DNA of 64,000 bases, from NCBI GenBank assembly GCA_964509545.1, contig CAZDXQ010000005.1, positions 62,001 to 126,000 on the forward strand. Reading direction: 5' to 3'. The position numbers were made by a program, and so were the translations under genes. The first letter of the stretch is position 1, and each line of letters starts with the position of its first letter. The notes below the pieces were generated by a model. That model did not search any database. It saw only the letters and a list, made by a program, of their open reading frames with translations, and was not told the DNA's origin. Below are positions 26,675 to 34,193 of the stretch, piece after piece. Origin of the DNA: JADJWR01 sp964509545 (GTDB lineage Bacteria > Pseudomonadota > Gammaproteobacteria > Burkholderiales > Burkholderiaceae_F).

Positions 26675-27360
26675 TCGATCTGTACAGCTGGCCGACACCG
26701 AACGGCCATAAGGTCCACATCATGCTCGAGGAGTGCGGCCTGCCGTACAGGGTGCATGCGATCGATATCGGCGCCGGCGACCAGTTCACGCCGGAGTTCC
26801 TGGCCATCAGCCCGAACAACAAGATCCCGGCCATCGTCGACCCGGACGGCCCCGACGGCAAGCCGATCTCGCTGTTCGAGTCGGGGGCGATCCTGCTCTA
26901 CCTGGCCGGCAAGACCGGCCGCTTCCTGCCTGCTGATGTGCGCGGCAAGTACGTCGCGCTGCAGTGGCTGATGTTCCAGATGGGCGGCGTCGGGCCGATG
27001 CTCGGCCAGGCCCATCACTTCCGCCTCTACGCGCCGGAGAAGATCGAGTACGCCATTAACCGTTACACCAACGAGGCCCGGCGCCTGTATGCGGTGATGG
27101 ACAAGCGGCTGGCGGACGTTCCCTACTTCGCCGGCGAGTACGGCATCGCCGACATTGCCATCTTCCCGTGGACGCGCTCGCACGAAAGACAAGGCGTCGA
27201 CCTCGCCGATTATCCCAACTTCAGGCGCTGGTTCGATTCGGTCGGCGCGCGGCCGGCGGTGCAGCGCGGCGTGCAGGTGCTGGCCAACCGGCGCAAGCCG
27301 CTGATCGACGACAAGGCGCGGGAGAACCTGTTCGGCGCCATGCAGTACGCGCGGCACTGA
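26671..27360 (+). CDS. Glutathione S-transferase family protein (YfcG/YghU-like)
   Basis: A 229-residue GST. The thioredoxin-fold N-terminus 'MIDLYSWPTPNGHKVHIMLE' has the Thr-Pro-Asn in place of catalytic Ser/Cys, and 'ISPNNKIPAIVDPDGPDGKP' plus 'LFESGAILLYLA' are diagnostic for the Nu-class (E. coli YfcG), which has disulfide reductase activity with two glutathiones. The helical domain contains 'YAGEYGIADIAIFPW'-like 'FAGEYGIADIAIFPWTRSHE'. The start overlaps the acyl-CoA dehydrogenase stop by 4 bases, so the two are made together. It may detoxify reactive acyl products or simply serve redox balance. It converges with the DUF1178 gene; a 6-bp hairpin at 27366-27380 lies between. Confidence 0.92.
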   Translation: MIDLYSWPTPNGHKVHIMLEECGLPYRVHAIDIGAGDQFTPEFLAISPNNKIPAIVDPDGPDGKPISLFESGAILLYLAGKTGRFLPADVRGKYVALQWLMFQMGGVGPMLGQAHHFRLYAPEKIEYAINRYTNEARRLYAVMDKRLADVPYFAGEYGIADIAIFPWTRSHERQGVDLADYPNFRRWFDSVGARPAVQRGVQVLANRRKPLIDDKARENLFGAMQYARH

Positions 27361-27382
27361 ACGGCGCCGGCCACGCCGGCGG

Positions 27383-27820
27383 CTACTGCAACGGATCCTT
27401 CAGCAGATTGGCGAAGGGCATCGGCATCACCTTGATGCCCTCGTCCTCCAGCGCTTCGGCCTCGTCCTTTGTGGTGACGCCGCGTATGCCGCGCTCGGGC
27501 GCTTCCTTGTAGTGGATGCGTCGTGCCTCTTCGGCGAATCGTTCGCCGACATCCTCGGTGCCGGCGACGATCTCGCGCGCCAGTTTCAGCAACAGTGCCT
27601 GCATCTGTTCGGCAGTCGGCATCGCCGCCACCTGACGCTGCGGCGGGGCCTCGGCGCCGAGGTTCAGCCGCGGCGCCGACAGCGCCTTGGCGACCGTCGT
27701 GGAGCCGCACACGGGACATTGCACCTGAGCGCCTGCCAGTTGCGCATCGAACGCCTCGGCCGAGGCGAACCAGCCCTCGAAGGCGTGCTGCTTGTCGCAG
27801 TTGAGGTTGTAGACCTTCAC
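27383..27820 (-). CDS. DUF1178 family zinc-ribbon protein
   Basis: A 145-residue protein of unknown function found widely in alpha- and betaproteobacteria. The N-terminus 'MKVYNLNCDKQHAFEGWFAS' and the zinc-ribbon half 'VQCPVCGSTTVAKALSAPRL' are family hallmarks; Cys at 'NLNC' and 'CPVC' could bind one metal ion. The Glu-rich C-terminus contains 'HYKEAPERGIRGVTTKDEAE'. GTG at 27820 was chosen because it starts the conserved core; an upstream extension would run into tRNA-Leu. The gene follows tRNA-Leu by 20 bases on the same strand, so it may be read from the tRNA promoters. Confidence 0.88.
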   Translation of the reverse strand: MKVYNLNCDKQHAFEGWFASAEAFDAQLAGAQVQCPVCGSTTVAKALSAPRLNLGAEAPPQRQVAAMPTAEQMQALLLKLAREIVAGTEDVGERFAEEARRIHYKEAPERGIRGVTTKDEAEALEDEGIKVMPMPFANLLKDPLQ

Positions 27821-27840
27821 TGTCGGCCTAAGGTGGATGC

Positions 27841-27931
27841 TGGTGCCGCGGGCCGGACTCGAACCGGCATGGACGTTTGATCGTCCGGCGGATTTTAAGT
27901 CCGCTGTGTCTACCGATTTCACCACCGCGGC
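27841..27931 (-). tRNA. tRNA-Leu (UAA)
   Basis: 91 bases including an encoded CCA. Acceptor arms GCCGCGG and CCGCGGC pair fully. The anticodon stem GCGGA/TCCGC encloses the loop CTTAAAA, with anticodon TAA at 27897-27895. A long variable arm and T-loop GGTTCGAGTCC confirm class II leucine tRNA. Confidence 0.96.
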
Positions 27932-27988
27932 GCGCGTCGATCGGGCGCGGCCGCGCACCGATCAGCAGGCGCGCGGATCAAGACGATC

Positions 27989-28062
27989 TGGAGGCGGGGG
28001 TCGGAATCGAACCGGCGTACACGGATTTGCAGTCCGCTGCATGGCCACTCTGCCACCCCGCC
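27989..28062 (-). tRNA. tRNA-Cys (GCA)
   Basis: 74 bases with encoded CCA. Acceptor GGCGGGG pairs with CCCCGCC, followed by the U discriminator expected for cysteine. The anticodon loop ACTGCAAAT gives GCA; the T-arm contains GGTTCGATTCC. Confidence 0.96.
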
Positions 28063-28074
28063 CGAAGCTGACCG

Positions 28075-28080
28075 ATTGTA
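28075..28080 (-). promoter_or_regulatory. Candidate -10 box for tRNA-Cys/tRNA-Leu
   Basis: TACAAT on the minus strand (28080-28075), 12 bases before the tRNA-Cys 5' end. The -35 is weak. It would explain how tRNA-Cys and tRNA-Leu are made despite the terminator that separates them from tRNA-Gly. Confidence 0.35.
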
Positions 28081-28104
28081 GCGACGCTTCGGTGACGAGC
28101 CGCG

Positions 28105-28137
28105 AAAAAAGGGGAAGCCGACGGGCTTCCCCTTTTT
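28105..28137 (-). terminator. Intrinsic terminator after tRNA-Gly (bidirectional)
   Basis: GGGGAAGCC (28111-28119), a GACG loop and GGCTTCCCC (28124-28132) form a perfect 9-bp stem. It is flanked by A6 (28105-28110) and T5 (28133-28137) on the plus strand, so transcripts of either strand meet a U-run. For the minus-strand tRNA-Gly transcript it lies 14 bases past the gene. Confidence 0.85.
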
Positions 28138-28146
28138 GCTTGAATC

Positions 28147-28222
28147 TGGAGCGGGAAACGAGTCTCGAACTCGCGACCTCAACCTTGGCAAGGTTGCGCT
28201 CTACCAACTGAGCTATTCCCGC
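28147..28222 (-). tRNA. tRNA-Gly (GCC)
   Basis: 76 bases with encoded CCA. Acceptor GCGGGAA pairs with TTCCCGC; D-arm TAGCTCAGTTGGTAGAGC; the anticodon stem-loop CAACCTTGCCAAGGTTG gives GCC; the T-arm has GAGTTCGAGACTC. Confidence 0.97.
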
Positions 28223-28232
28223 GAAGGCGCGA

Positions 28233-28260
28233 ATTATATCGGGCGAGACTGCCCTGTCAA
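28233..28260 (-). promoter_or_regulatory. Consensus sigma-70 promoter of tRNA-Gly
   Basis: Minus strand: TTGACA (28260-28255), 16-base spacer, TATAAT (28238-28233), both perfect matches. A GC-rich stretch (CGCGCC) follows the -10, as in stringently controlled stable-RNA promoters. Transcription would begin near 28226, just before the mature tRNA-Gly. Confidence 0.85.
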
Positions 28261-28271
28261 AACACGAGGCC

Positions 28272-28850
28272 CTATGCCGCGTCGCGCCCGGCAAGATGCG
28301 GCCAGGCCAGGCGCAGGTAGTAGAACATCGAGTAAACGGTCAACGCGGCGGCGATGTAGATCAGCACCGTACCGATGGCCGCGATCGGGATCACGCCGAA
28401 CAGTGGATCGTGATACAGCAGTACCGGGATGGCGACCATCTGCATGATCGTCTTCAGCTTGCCCAGCCAGTTGACGGCGACGCTCGCCGACGCGCCGATC
28501 TGCGCCATCCACTCGCGCAGCGCGGAGACCGTGATCTCGCGGCCGATGATCACCAGCGCGACGAACTCGTCGATGCGACCGAGCGTCAGCAGCACGACCA
28601 GTGCCGCGCACACCATCAGCTTGTCGGCCACCGGGTCGAGAAACGCGCCCATGCGCGTGATCAGCTTGTACTTGCGCGCCAGATAACCGTCGAAGCCGTC
28701 GGTGATCGCCGCCAGCGTGAACAGCGCGCATGCGGTCGCGTTCTGCCAGTGCGCAGGAAAGACCGATGACGGCAGGTAGAACACGCCGATGACCATCGGG
28801 ATCATGGCGATCCGCGCCCAGGTCAGGAACATCGGCAGGTTCATCGGCAT
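28272..28850 (-). CDS. pgsA: CDP-diacylglycerol--glycerol-3-phosphate 3-phosphatidyltransferase
   Basis: A 192-residue inner-membrane enzyme that makes phosphatidylglycerol phosphate, the precursor of phosphatidylglycerol and cardiolipin. The CDP-alcohol phosphotransferase signature is present at about residues 51-76: 'DGFDGYLARKYKL' continuing to 'GAFLDPVADK', with all four Asp. About five hydrophobic segments are visible. The ATG at 28850 or the second at 28844 could start; neither has a good ribosome site. The gene lies between uvrC and the tRNA group, a standard order (uvrC-pgsA-tRNA) in proteobacteria. Confidence 0.95.
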   Translation of the reverse strand: MPMNLPMFLTWARIAMIPMVIGVFYLPSSVFPAHWQNATACALFTLAAITDGFDGYLARKYKLITRMGAFLDPVADKLMVCAALVVLLTLGRIDEFVALVIIGREITVSALREWMAQIGASASVAVNWLGKLKTIMQMVAIPVLLYHDPLFGVIPIAAIGTVLIYIAAALTVYSMFYYLRLAWPHLAGRDAA

Positions 28851-28929
28851 GGCGGATCAGCGCAACTGGCGCGGGGCGCGGGGCGATCGTCTTCAGGGGG
28901 AAGGAAACACGGTAAGCGGGCGCCTCATG

Positions 28930-30795
28930 CTACCCGCCCTGTCCGTGCAGCTGCGCGTGAATGCGCTCGGCGAGCTTACGGGAAACACCATCGACCTGGG
29001 CAATGTCTTCGATCGAGGCCGACATCAGTCCGCGCAGTCCGCCGAAGCGCGCCAGCAGGCGCTGCCGGCGCTTCGGGCCGATGCCTTCCATGTCCTGCAG
29101 CTGCGAACTCTGGCGCGGCTTGGCGCGCCGGGCACGCATGCCGGTGATGGCGAAGCGATGCGCCTCGTCGCGGATCTGCGCAATCAGCAGCAGCGCCTGC
29201 GATTCCCGGCCAAGGTGCATCGGCGCGCGGCCGTCGGCAAACACCAACTCCTCCAGGCCGACCTTGCGCTCGGGTCCCTTGGCCACGCCGACGAGCAGCC
29301 CCGCGTCGAGCCCGAGCTCGGCGAAGACCTGACGCGCCGTTTCGACCTGTCCGGCGCCGCCGTCGATCAGAACCAGCGACGGCGGGGTCCCCTCGCCGCG
29401 TGCGAGGCGCTGATAGCGCCGTGCGAGCGCCTGCCGCATCGCGGCGTAGTCGTCGCCCGGCGCGACATCGTCGATATTGAAGCGGCGGTACTCGGCCGGC
29501 TGCATCGCGTGGTCGTGATAGACGACGCACGCCGCCTGCGTCGCTTCGCCCATGGTGTGGCTGACATCGAAGCACTCGACGCGCAGACGGGCGGGATCGC
29601 CGTCCGGCACGTCCAGCGCCAGCGTCTCGATCAGGGCCCGCGTGCGTGCCTGCTGCGAACCCTCTTCGGCCAGCCTACGCGCCAGCGCCAGCCTGGCGTT
29701 GGCCTCGGCCATTTCGAGCCAGCGCCGTCCACTGCCCTGCGGCTGGCGCAGAACCTGCAGCCGCTCGCCTGCCGGGCGGATCATCGGCGTCAGCTCGTCG
29801 GCATCGAGCTCGCCATTGACGATCAGCACCGGCGGCGCCGAAAGATCAGCGTAGTGCTGCGAGACGAAGGCCTCGAGCACCTCGCTGGCCGCGGCGTCCT
29901 CGGCGGCGCGCGCCGGAAAGAACGGGCGATCGCCGAGATGACGGCCGCCGCGCACCATGGCCAGATTGACGCAGGCCAGGCCGTTTTCGATCACGACGGC
30001 GATCACGTCGGCGTCGGTGTCGCCGCCCGTGGTATCGACTGCCTGCTGGTGCAGCACGCGCGACAGGCTGCCGAGCTGGTCGCGCACAGCGGCGGCGTCC
30101 TCGAAGCGCAGTTCGGCGGCCAGCTGCTGCATCTTCGCTTCGAGCTCGGCCGTCACTTCGTCGCTTGCGCCGCGCAGGAAGCGCAGCGCGCGATCGACGT
30201 CGGCCGCATAGGCGTCGGCACCGATCAGTCCGACGCAGGGGGCGCTGCAGCGCTGGATCTGGTGCAGCAGGCACGGCCGCGAACGGTTGCTGAAGACCGT
30301 GTCCTCGCAGGTGCGCAGGCGGAACACCTTCTGCAGCACGCGGATGCTGTCCTTCACCGCCCAGGCATTCGGATACGGCCCGAAGAACCGCGCCCGGCGG
30401 TCGGGCGCGCCGCGAAAGTAGGCGATGCGCGGGAACGCGTGCGCGCTGAACTTCAGGTACGGATACGACTTGTCGTCGCGGAACAGGATGTTGTAGCGCG
30501 GCGCCAGCTGCTTGATCAGATTGTTCTCGAGCAGCAACGCCTCCGCCTCGGAGCGCGTCACGGTCGTGTCGATCGCGGCGACACGCTCGAGCATGTGTGC
30601 CGTGCGCGGCCCGACGCCCCGGCTGAAGTAGGAGCCGACGCGCCGGCGCAGATCGCGGGCCTTGCCGACGTACAGCACGTGGCCCGAGGCATCGAGCATG
30701 CGGTAGACGCCGGGAAGGTGCGGTAGGCCGTCGACCGTCGCTCGCGGATCGAACGCGGCGGCTGCGCCGCTGCCTGATTGTTCCGAGGATGACAC
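28930..30795 (-). CDS. uvrC: Excinuclease ABC subunit C
   Basis: A 621-residue nucleotide-excision repair nuclease that cuts on both sides of UvrB-bound lesions. The GIY-YIG domain starts with 'LPGVYRMLDASGHVLYVGKA' and includes 'RNILF'-type 'APRYNILFRDDKSYPYLKF'. The UVR motif is near 'LEAKMQQLAAELRFEDAAAV'. The RNase H-like C-nuclease contains 'ECFDVSHTMG' and 'LVLIDGGAGQV', and paired helix-hairpin-helix motifs close the protein. GTG at 30795 is chosen: it leaves a normal 20-residue lead. The frame is open to 30885, but that longer start would cover the efp promoter. Confidence 0.93.
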   Translation of the reverse strand: MSSSEQSGSGAAAAFDPRATVDGLPHLPGVYRMLDASGHVLYVGKARDLRRRVGSYFSRGVGPRTAHMLERVAAIDTTVTRSEAEALLLENNLIKQLAPRYNILFRDDKSYPYLKFSAHAFPRIAYFRGAPDRRARFFGPYPNAWAVKDSIRVLQKVFRLRTCEDTVFSNRSRPCLLHQIQRCSAPCVGLIGADAYAADVDRALRFLRGASDEVTAELEAKMQQLAAELRFEDAAAVRDQLGSLSRVLHQQAVDTTGGDTDADVIAVVIENGLACVNLAMVRGGRHLGDRPFFPARAAEDAAASEVLEAFVSQHYADLSAPPVLIVNGELDADELTPMIRPAGERLQVLRQPQGSGRRWLEMAEANARLALARRLAEEGSQQARTRALIETLALDVPDGDPARLRVECFDVSHTMGEATQAACVVYHDHAMQPAEYRRFNIDDVAPGDDYAAMRQALARRYQRLARGEGTPPSLVLIDGGAGQVETARQVFAELGLDAGLLVGVAKGPERKVGLEELVFADGRAPMHLGRESQALLLIAQIRDEAHRFAITGMRARRAKPRQSSQLQDMEGIGPKRRQRLLARFGGLRGLMSASIEDIAQVDGVSRKLAERIHAQLHGQGG

Positions 30796-30819
30796 GCTGC
30801 TTCGACCGTCGGCCGGCTC

Positions 30820-30825
30820 TATAAT
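30820..30825 (+). promoter_or_regulatory. Candidate -10 box for efp
   Basis: Perfect TATAAT, 77 bases before the efp ATG, in the divergent uvrC/efp gap. The region 17 bases upstream (CTGCTT) is a poor -35. Its presence argues against the longest possible uvrC start. Confidence 0.45.
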
Positions 30826-30902
30826 TGCAGGCTTTTCAAGCACTTGATGCCGCCGGCGATTGTACGAGGCGCGGGGGCACGTCACTGTCAGGACACCGAA
30901 TC

Positions 30903-31469
30903 ATGGCCAAGATCCTCGCGACCGAAATCCGCGCCGGCAATCTGCTCGAGCTCGACAAGCGCATCTGGCGCGTACTGAAATCGCACCACGTGCACGTCGG
31001 CGGCCGCGGCGGCGCCTACATGCAGATCGAGATCAAGGACGTCGAGAGCGGGCAGAAGCGAAACGAGCGCCTGTCGACCGACGAACGCGTCGAGCGCCCG
31101 TTCATCGATCGGCGCACGATGACCTATTCGTACCAGGACGGTAGCAACTACGTGTTCATGGACAACGAGACCTACGAGCAGCTGTCGCTCGGCGCCGATT
31201 TCCTCGAAGGGCAATCCGACTACCTGCTGCCGAACATGGAGGTCGAGATCAACTTTCACAATGAGCGGCCGATCGGCATCCAGCTGCCGACCAGCGTCGT
31301 GCTCGAAGTGATCGAAACCGAGCCCGGCATCAAGAACGCGACGGCCACGACGTCGTTCAAGCCGGCCAAGCTGGAAACCGGCATCACGGTGCAGGTGCCG
31401 CCGTTCGTCAATACCGGCGAGAAGATCCGCATCAGCACCGACGACGGCTCGTACATCGAGCGCGCCTGA
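30903..31469 (+). CDS. efp: Translation elongation factor P, arginine-tip variant
   Basis: A 188-residue three-domain EF-P, which relieves ribosome stalling at polyproline. Domain II/III motifs 'YVFMDNETYEQLSLGADFL', 'NERPIGIQLPTSVVLEVIET' and C-terminal 'STDDGSYIERA' are clear. The loop tip that enters the peptidyl-transferase centre reads 'HVGGRGGAYMQ', with Arg35 where E. coli has beta-lysylated Lys34. Overall wording ('DVESGQKRNERLSTDERVER') resembles alphaproteobacterial EF-P rather than the Neisseria/Pseudomonas type that is rhamnosylated on Arg32 by EarP. No earP or epmA/epmB gene is adjacent. ATG at 30903 follows AGGACA. Confidence 0.93.
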   Translation: MAKILATEIRAGNLLELDKRIWRVLKSHHVHVGGRGGAYMQIEIKDVESGQKRNERLSTDERVERPFIDRRTMTYSYQDGSNYVFMDNETYEQLSLGADFLEGQSDYLLPNMEVEINFHNERPIGIQLPTSVVLEVIETEPGIKNATATTSFKPAKLETGITVQVPPFVNTGEKIRISTDDGSYIERA

Positions 31470-31517
31470 AGTCGTGCGCGGCGCGGCGCTGCACCTCATT
31501 CGCAGCGGAGCCGATTG

Positions 31518-32732
31518 ATGAACCGATCGCCTGCACCGTCGACGCCGGCCGCGCTGGCCGGCGTGCGCGTGATCGAGATGGGCCAGCTGATCGCCGGGCC
31601 GTTCGCCGGCAAGATGCTCGGCGAATTCGGCGCCGACGTGATCAAGATCGAGCCGCCGGGCGACGGCGACCCGCTGCGCAAGTGGCGGATGCTCAAGGAC
31701 GGCACGTCGGTGTGGTGGCAGGTGCAGTCGCGCAACAAGCGATCGGTCACGCTCGATCTGCGACTGGCCGACGGTCAGGAAATCGCCCGCCGCCTGATCG
31801 CCGGCGCCGACGTCCTGATCGAGAACTTCAGGCCCGGCACGCTCGAAGGCTGGGGTCTCGGCTGGGAGCAGCTGAGCGCCATCAACTCCGGCCTGGTGAT
31901 GCTGCGCATCTCCGGCTATGGGCAGACCGGTCCGTATCGCGACCTGCCCGGCTTCGGCGCCATCGGCGAAGCGATGGGTGGCCTGCGCCACCTTACCGGC
32001 GAGCCCGGGCGCGTTCCGGTGCGCGTCGGCGTGTCGATCGGCGACACGCTGGCGGCGCTGCACGGCGTGATCGGCGTCATGATGGCCCTGCATCACCGCA
32101 AGGCAAACGGCGGCGCCGGGCAGGTCATCGACGTGGCGCTGCACGAAGCGGTATTCAACGTGATGGAAAGCCTGATCCCCGAGTACAGCGTCTTCGGCGC
32201 CGTGCGCGAAGCGGCCGGCAGCGCGCTTCCCGGCATCGCCCCGTCGAATGCCTACCGCTGCAGCGATGGCTATGTGCTGATCTCGGGCAACGGCGACAGC
32301 ATCTTCAGGCGGCTGATGGAGGCGATCGGCCGCAAGGATCTGGCGGACGCTCCCGATCTGGCCGGCAATGTCGGCAGGGTGGCCCGCGTTGCCGAGATCG
32401 ATGCCGCGATCGAGCACTGGACCGAGACGCGAACGGTCGACGGCGCGGTGAAAGCGATGGCGGCGGCGCGGGTGCCGGCCGGCAAGGTGTACACGGCGAA
32501 GGACATCCACGAGGATCCGCACTATCGAGCGCGCGAAATGATCGTCCAACAGGAGACCCGCGACGGCTGGTCGCTCGACGTCCCGGGCGTGGTGCCCAAA
32601 TTGTCGGCGACCCCGGGGACGTTGCGTTCGGCCGCGCCCCACCTGGGACAGGACACGGATGCGGTGCTGCGCGAACTCGGCCTTGCCGATGCGGCGATCG
32701 CCGACCTTCGCGCCAAAGGCGTGCTCGGCTGA
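31518..32732 (+). CDS. CaiB/BaiF CoA-transferase family protein
   Basis: A 404-residue class III CoA-transferase. 'LAGVRVIEMGQLIAGPFAGK', 'LGEFGADVIKIEPPGDGDPL' and 'RNKRSVTLDLR' are hallmarks; the catalytic Asp is likely in 'RVGVSIGDTLAAL' near residue 177. Unlike the paralogue at 12525 it lacks the racemase-type 'GHDxNY' motif, so true CoA transfer between a short organic acid and its acceptor is more likely. ATG at 31518 is preferred over the adjoining TTG at 31515. It follows efp by 48 bases and converges with nagZ (6 bases apart). Related sequences are often annotated as succinate-dependent CoA-transferases; I cannot assign the acid. Confidence 0.85.
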   Translation: MNRSPAPSTPAALAGVRVIEMGQLIAGPFAGKMLGEFGADVIKIEPPGDGDPLRKWRMLKDGTSVWWQVQSRNKRSVTLDLRLADGQEIARRLIAGADVLIENFRPGTLEGWGLGWEQLSAINSGLVMLRISGYGQTGPYRDLPGFGAIGEAMGGLRHLTGEPGRVPVRVGVSIGDTLAALHGVIGVMMALHHRKANGGAGQVIDVALHEAVFNVMESLIPEYSVFGAVREAAGSALPGIAPSNAYRCSDGYVLISGNGDSIFRRLMEAIGRKDLADAPDLAGNVGRVARVAEIDAAIEHWTETRTVDGAVKAMAAARVPAGKVYTAKDIHEDPHYRAREMIVQQETRDGWSLDVPGVVPKLSATPGTLRSAAPHLGQDTDAVLRELGLADAAIADLRAKGVLG

Positions 32733-32738
32733 CCGCCC

Positions 32739-33776
32739 CTACGCGGCGGAGGAGGCGGCGTTGAGCGCGGTGACCTCGTCGCGGGCGGCGAGATAACGCG
32801 GCTCGCGCAGCAGTTCCTCGATCGATGGCGGCATTCCGCGCGGCGCGATGCGTGCCAGCCTCTGCCCGAAAGCCGCCGTGCGCCGCCAGCGGATCGCCCC
32901 AAGCAGTTCGTCGGCGGCGGCCGCGGCATTGCAGACGAGGACGAAGTCGCAGCCGGCATCGAGCGCCGCCTGTGCGCGTTCGACGATACCCCCGGCAACC
33001 GCCGCGCCCTCCATCGACAGGTCGTCGCTGAAAACGGCGCCGGTGAAGCCGAGCTGCCGGCGCAGCACGCCCTTGATCCAGCGCGCGGAGAAGCCCGCCG
33101 GCAAGGTGTCCACATGCGGGAAGACCACGTGCGCCGGCATGACGCCGGCGAGCGCAACGCCGAGCCAGCGGTATGGCGCCGCGTCGGCATCAAGGATTTC
33201 GTCGCGCCGGCGTTCGTCGACGGGAACCGCGGTGTGCGAGTCGGCCGCTGGCCAGCCATGTCCCGGAAAGTGTTTGCCGCAGTTGGCCATGCCGGCGAGC
33301 GCCATCCCATGTGTCAGCTGCGCCGCCAGCAGCGCCACGACGCGCGGGTCGCGGTGCAGCGCGCGGTCGCCAATCACGCTGCTGCGTCCCCACTCGAGGT
33401 CGAGCACCGGCGCGAAGCTCAGGTCGACGCCATGCGCACGCAACTCGGCGGCGATGACGTAGCCGGTGGCCAGCGCGAGGCGGCAGGCGCGCAGCGCGTC
33501 TTCGTCCCACAACGCGCCGAGCCGCGCCATCGGTGCGATGCGGGTGAACGGCGACGCGCGGAAGCGCTGCACGCGCCCGCCCTCGTGGTCGACGGCAATG
33601 AGAAGCGGCGGCGAACGCAGGGCGCGGATCTCCGCCGTCAGCGCGCAAAGCTGCTCGCTCGAGGCGAAGTTGCGGGCGAAAAGGATCACCATGCCGACCC
33701 GCGGATGCCGCAGCCGGCGGCGGTCGGCGTCGGTGAGCGCCGTGCCTTCGACATCGACAACGACCGGTCCGAGCAT
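32739..33776 (-). CDS. nagZ: Beta-N-acetylhexosaminidase
   Basis: A 345-residue GH3 enzyme that removes N-acetylglucosamine from anhydromuropeptides in cytoplasmic cell-wall recycling. 'AVDHEGGRVQRFR' and 'KHFPGHGWPAADSHTAVP' contain the catalytic His-Asp loop, and 'AVFSDDLSMEGA' the nucleophilic aspartate. No signal peptide is present, as expected for NagZ. Its products also feed AmpC-type beta-lactamase induction in some species. It abuts acpS with no bases between and is the last gene of the long minus-strand cluster. Confidence 0.95.
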   Translation of the reverse strand: MLGPVVVDVEGTALTDADRRRLRHPRVGMVILFARNFASSEQLCALTAEIRALRSPPLLIAVDHEGGRVQRFRASPFTRIAPMARLGALWDEDALRACRLALATGYVIAAELRAHGVDLSFAPVLDLEWGRSSVIGDRALHRDPRVVALLAAQLTHGMALAGMANCGKHFPGHGWPAADSHTAVPVDERRRDEILDADAAPYRWLGVALAGVMPAHVVFPHVDTLPAGFSARWIKGVLRRQLGFTGAVFSDDLSMEGAAVAGGIVERAQAALDAGCDFVLVCNAAAAADELLGAIRWRRTAAFGQRLARIAPRGMPPSIEELLREPRYLAARDEVTALNAASSAA

Positions 33777-34193
33777 CTAATCCTCCGCCGTTGCTGTTGC
33801 GTCGACGACTTCCGCCACGACGAAGGCCATCGCCAGCGTCTGCTCGTCGGTCACCGACACCGACAGGCGCAGCCGCTTGTCGCGCAGCAGGTCGGCGAGC
33901 GCGCCGTGCGCGACAAGCTGCGGCTGGCCCGAAGGCGCGTTGACGATCTCGGCGGCGCGCCAGCTCATCGGTGCGCGCATGCCCAGTCCGATGGCTTTCG
34001 ACACCGCCTCCTTCGCCGCGAAGCGGGTGGCGAGGAACGCCACGCCGCGGCGCGCCGAACGCCTGCGCCGCGCCTCGTAACGCAGCCGCTCCTGCGGGCC
34101 GAGAATGCGCTCGACGAAGCGCTCGCCGAAACGATCGAGCGCCGCGGCGATGCGTTCGATCTCGACCAGGTCGGTGCCGATGCCGTAGATCAC
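33777..34193 (-). CDS. acpS: Holo-[acyl-carrier-protein] synthase
   Basis: A 138-residue AcpS-type phosphopantetheinyl transferase that converts apo-ACP to holo-ACP using CoA. Mg-binding Asp8 is in 'MIYGIGTDLVEIERI' and Glu near 61 in 'FAAKEAVSKAIG'. It starts 4 bases inside pdxJ and ends exactly before nagZ; pdxJ-acpS is a widely conserved pair. The substrate acpP is 12 kb upstream on the same strand. Confidence 0.96.
   Translation of the reverse strand: MIYGIGTDLVEIERIAAALDRFGERFVERILGPQERLRYEARRRRSARRGVAFLATRFAAKEAVSKAIGLGMRAPMSWRAAEIVNAPSGQPQLVAHGALADLLRDKRLRLSVSVTDEQTLAMAFVVAEVVDATATAED

Noticed and set aside
30796..30885. Longer UvrC N-terminus from 30885
   Set aside because: It would cover the efp -10 box and add about 30 residues not seen in typical UvrC proteins.
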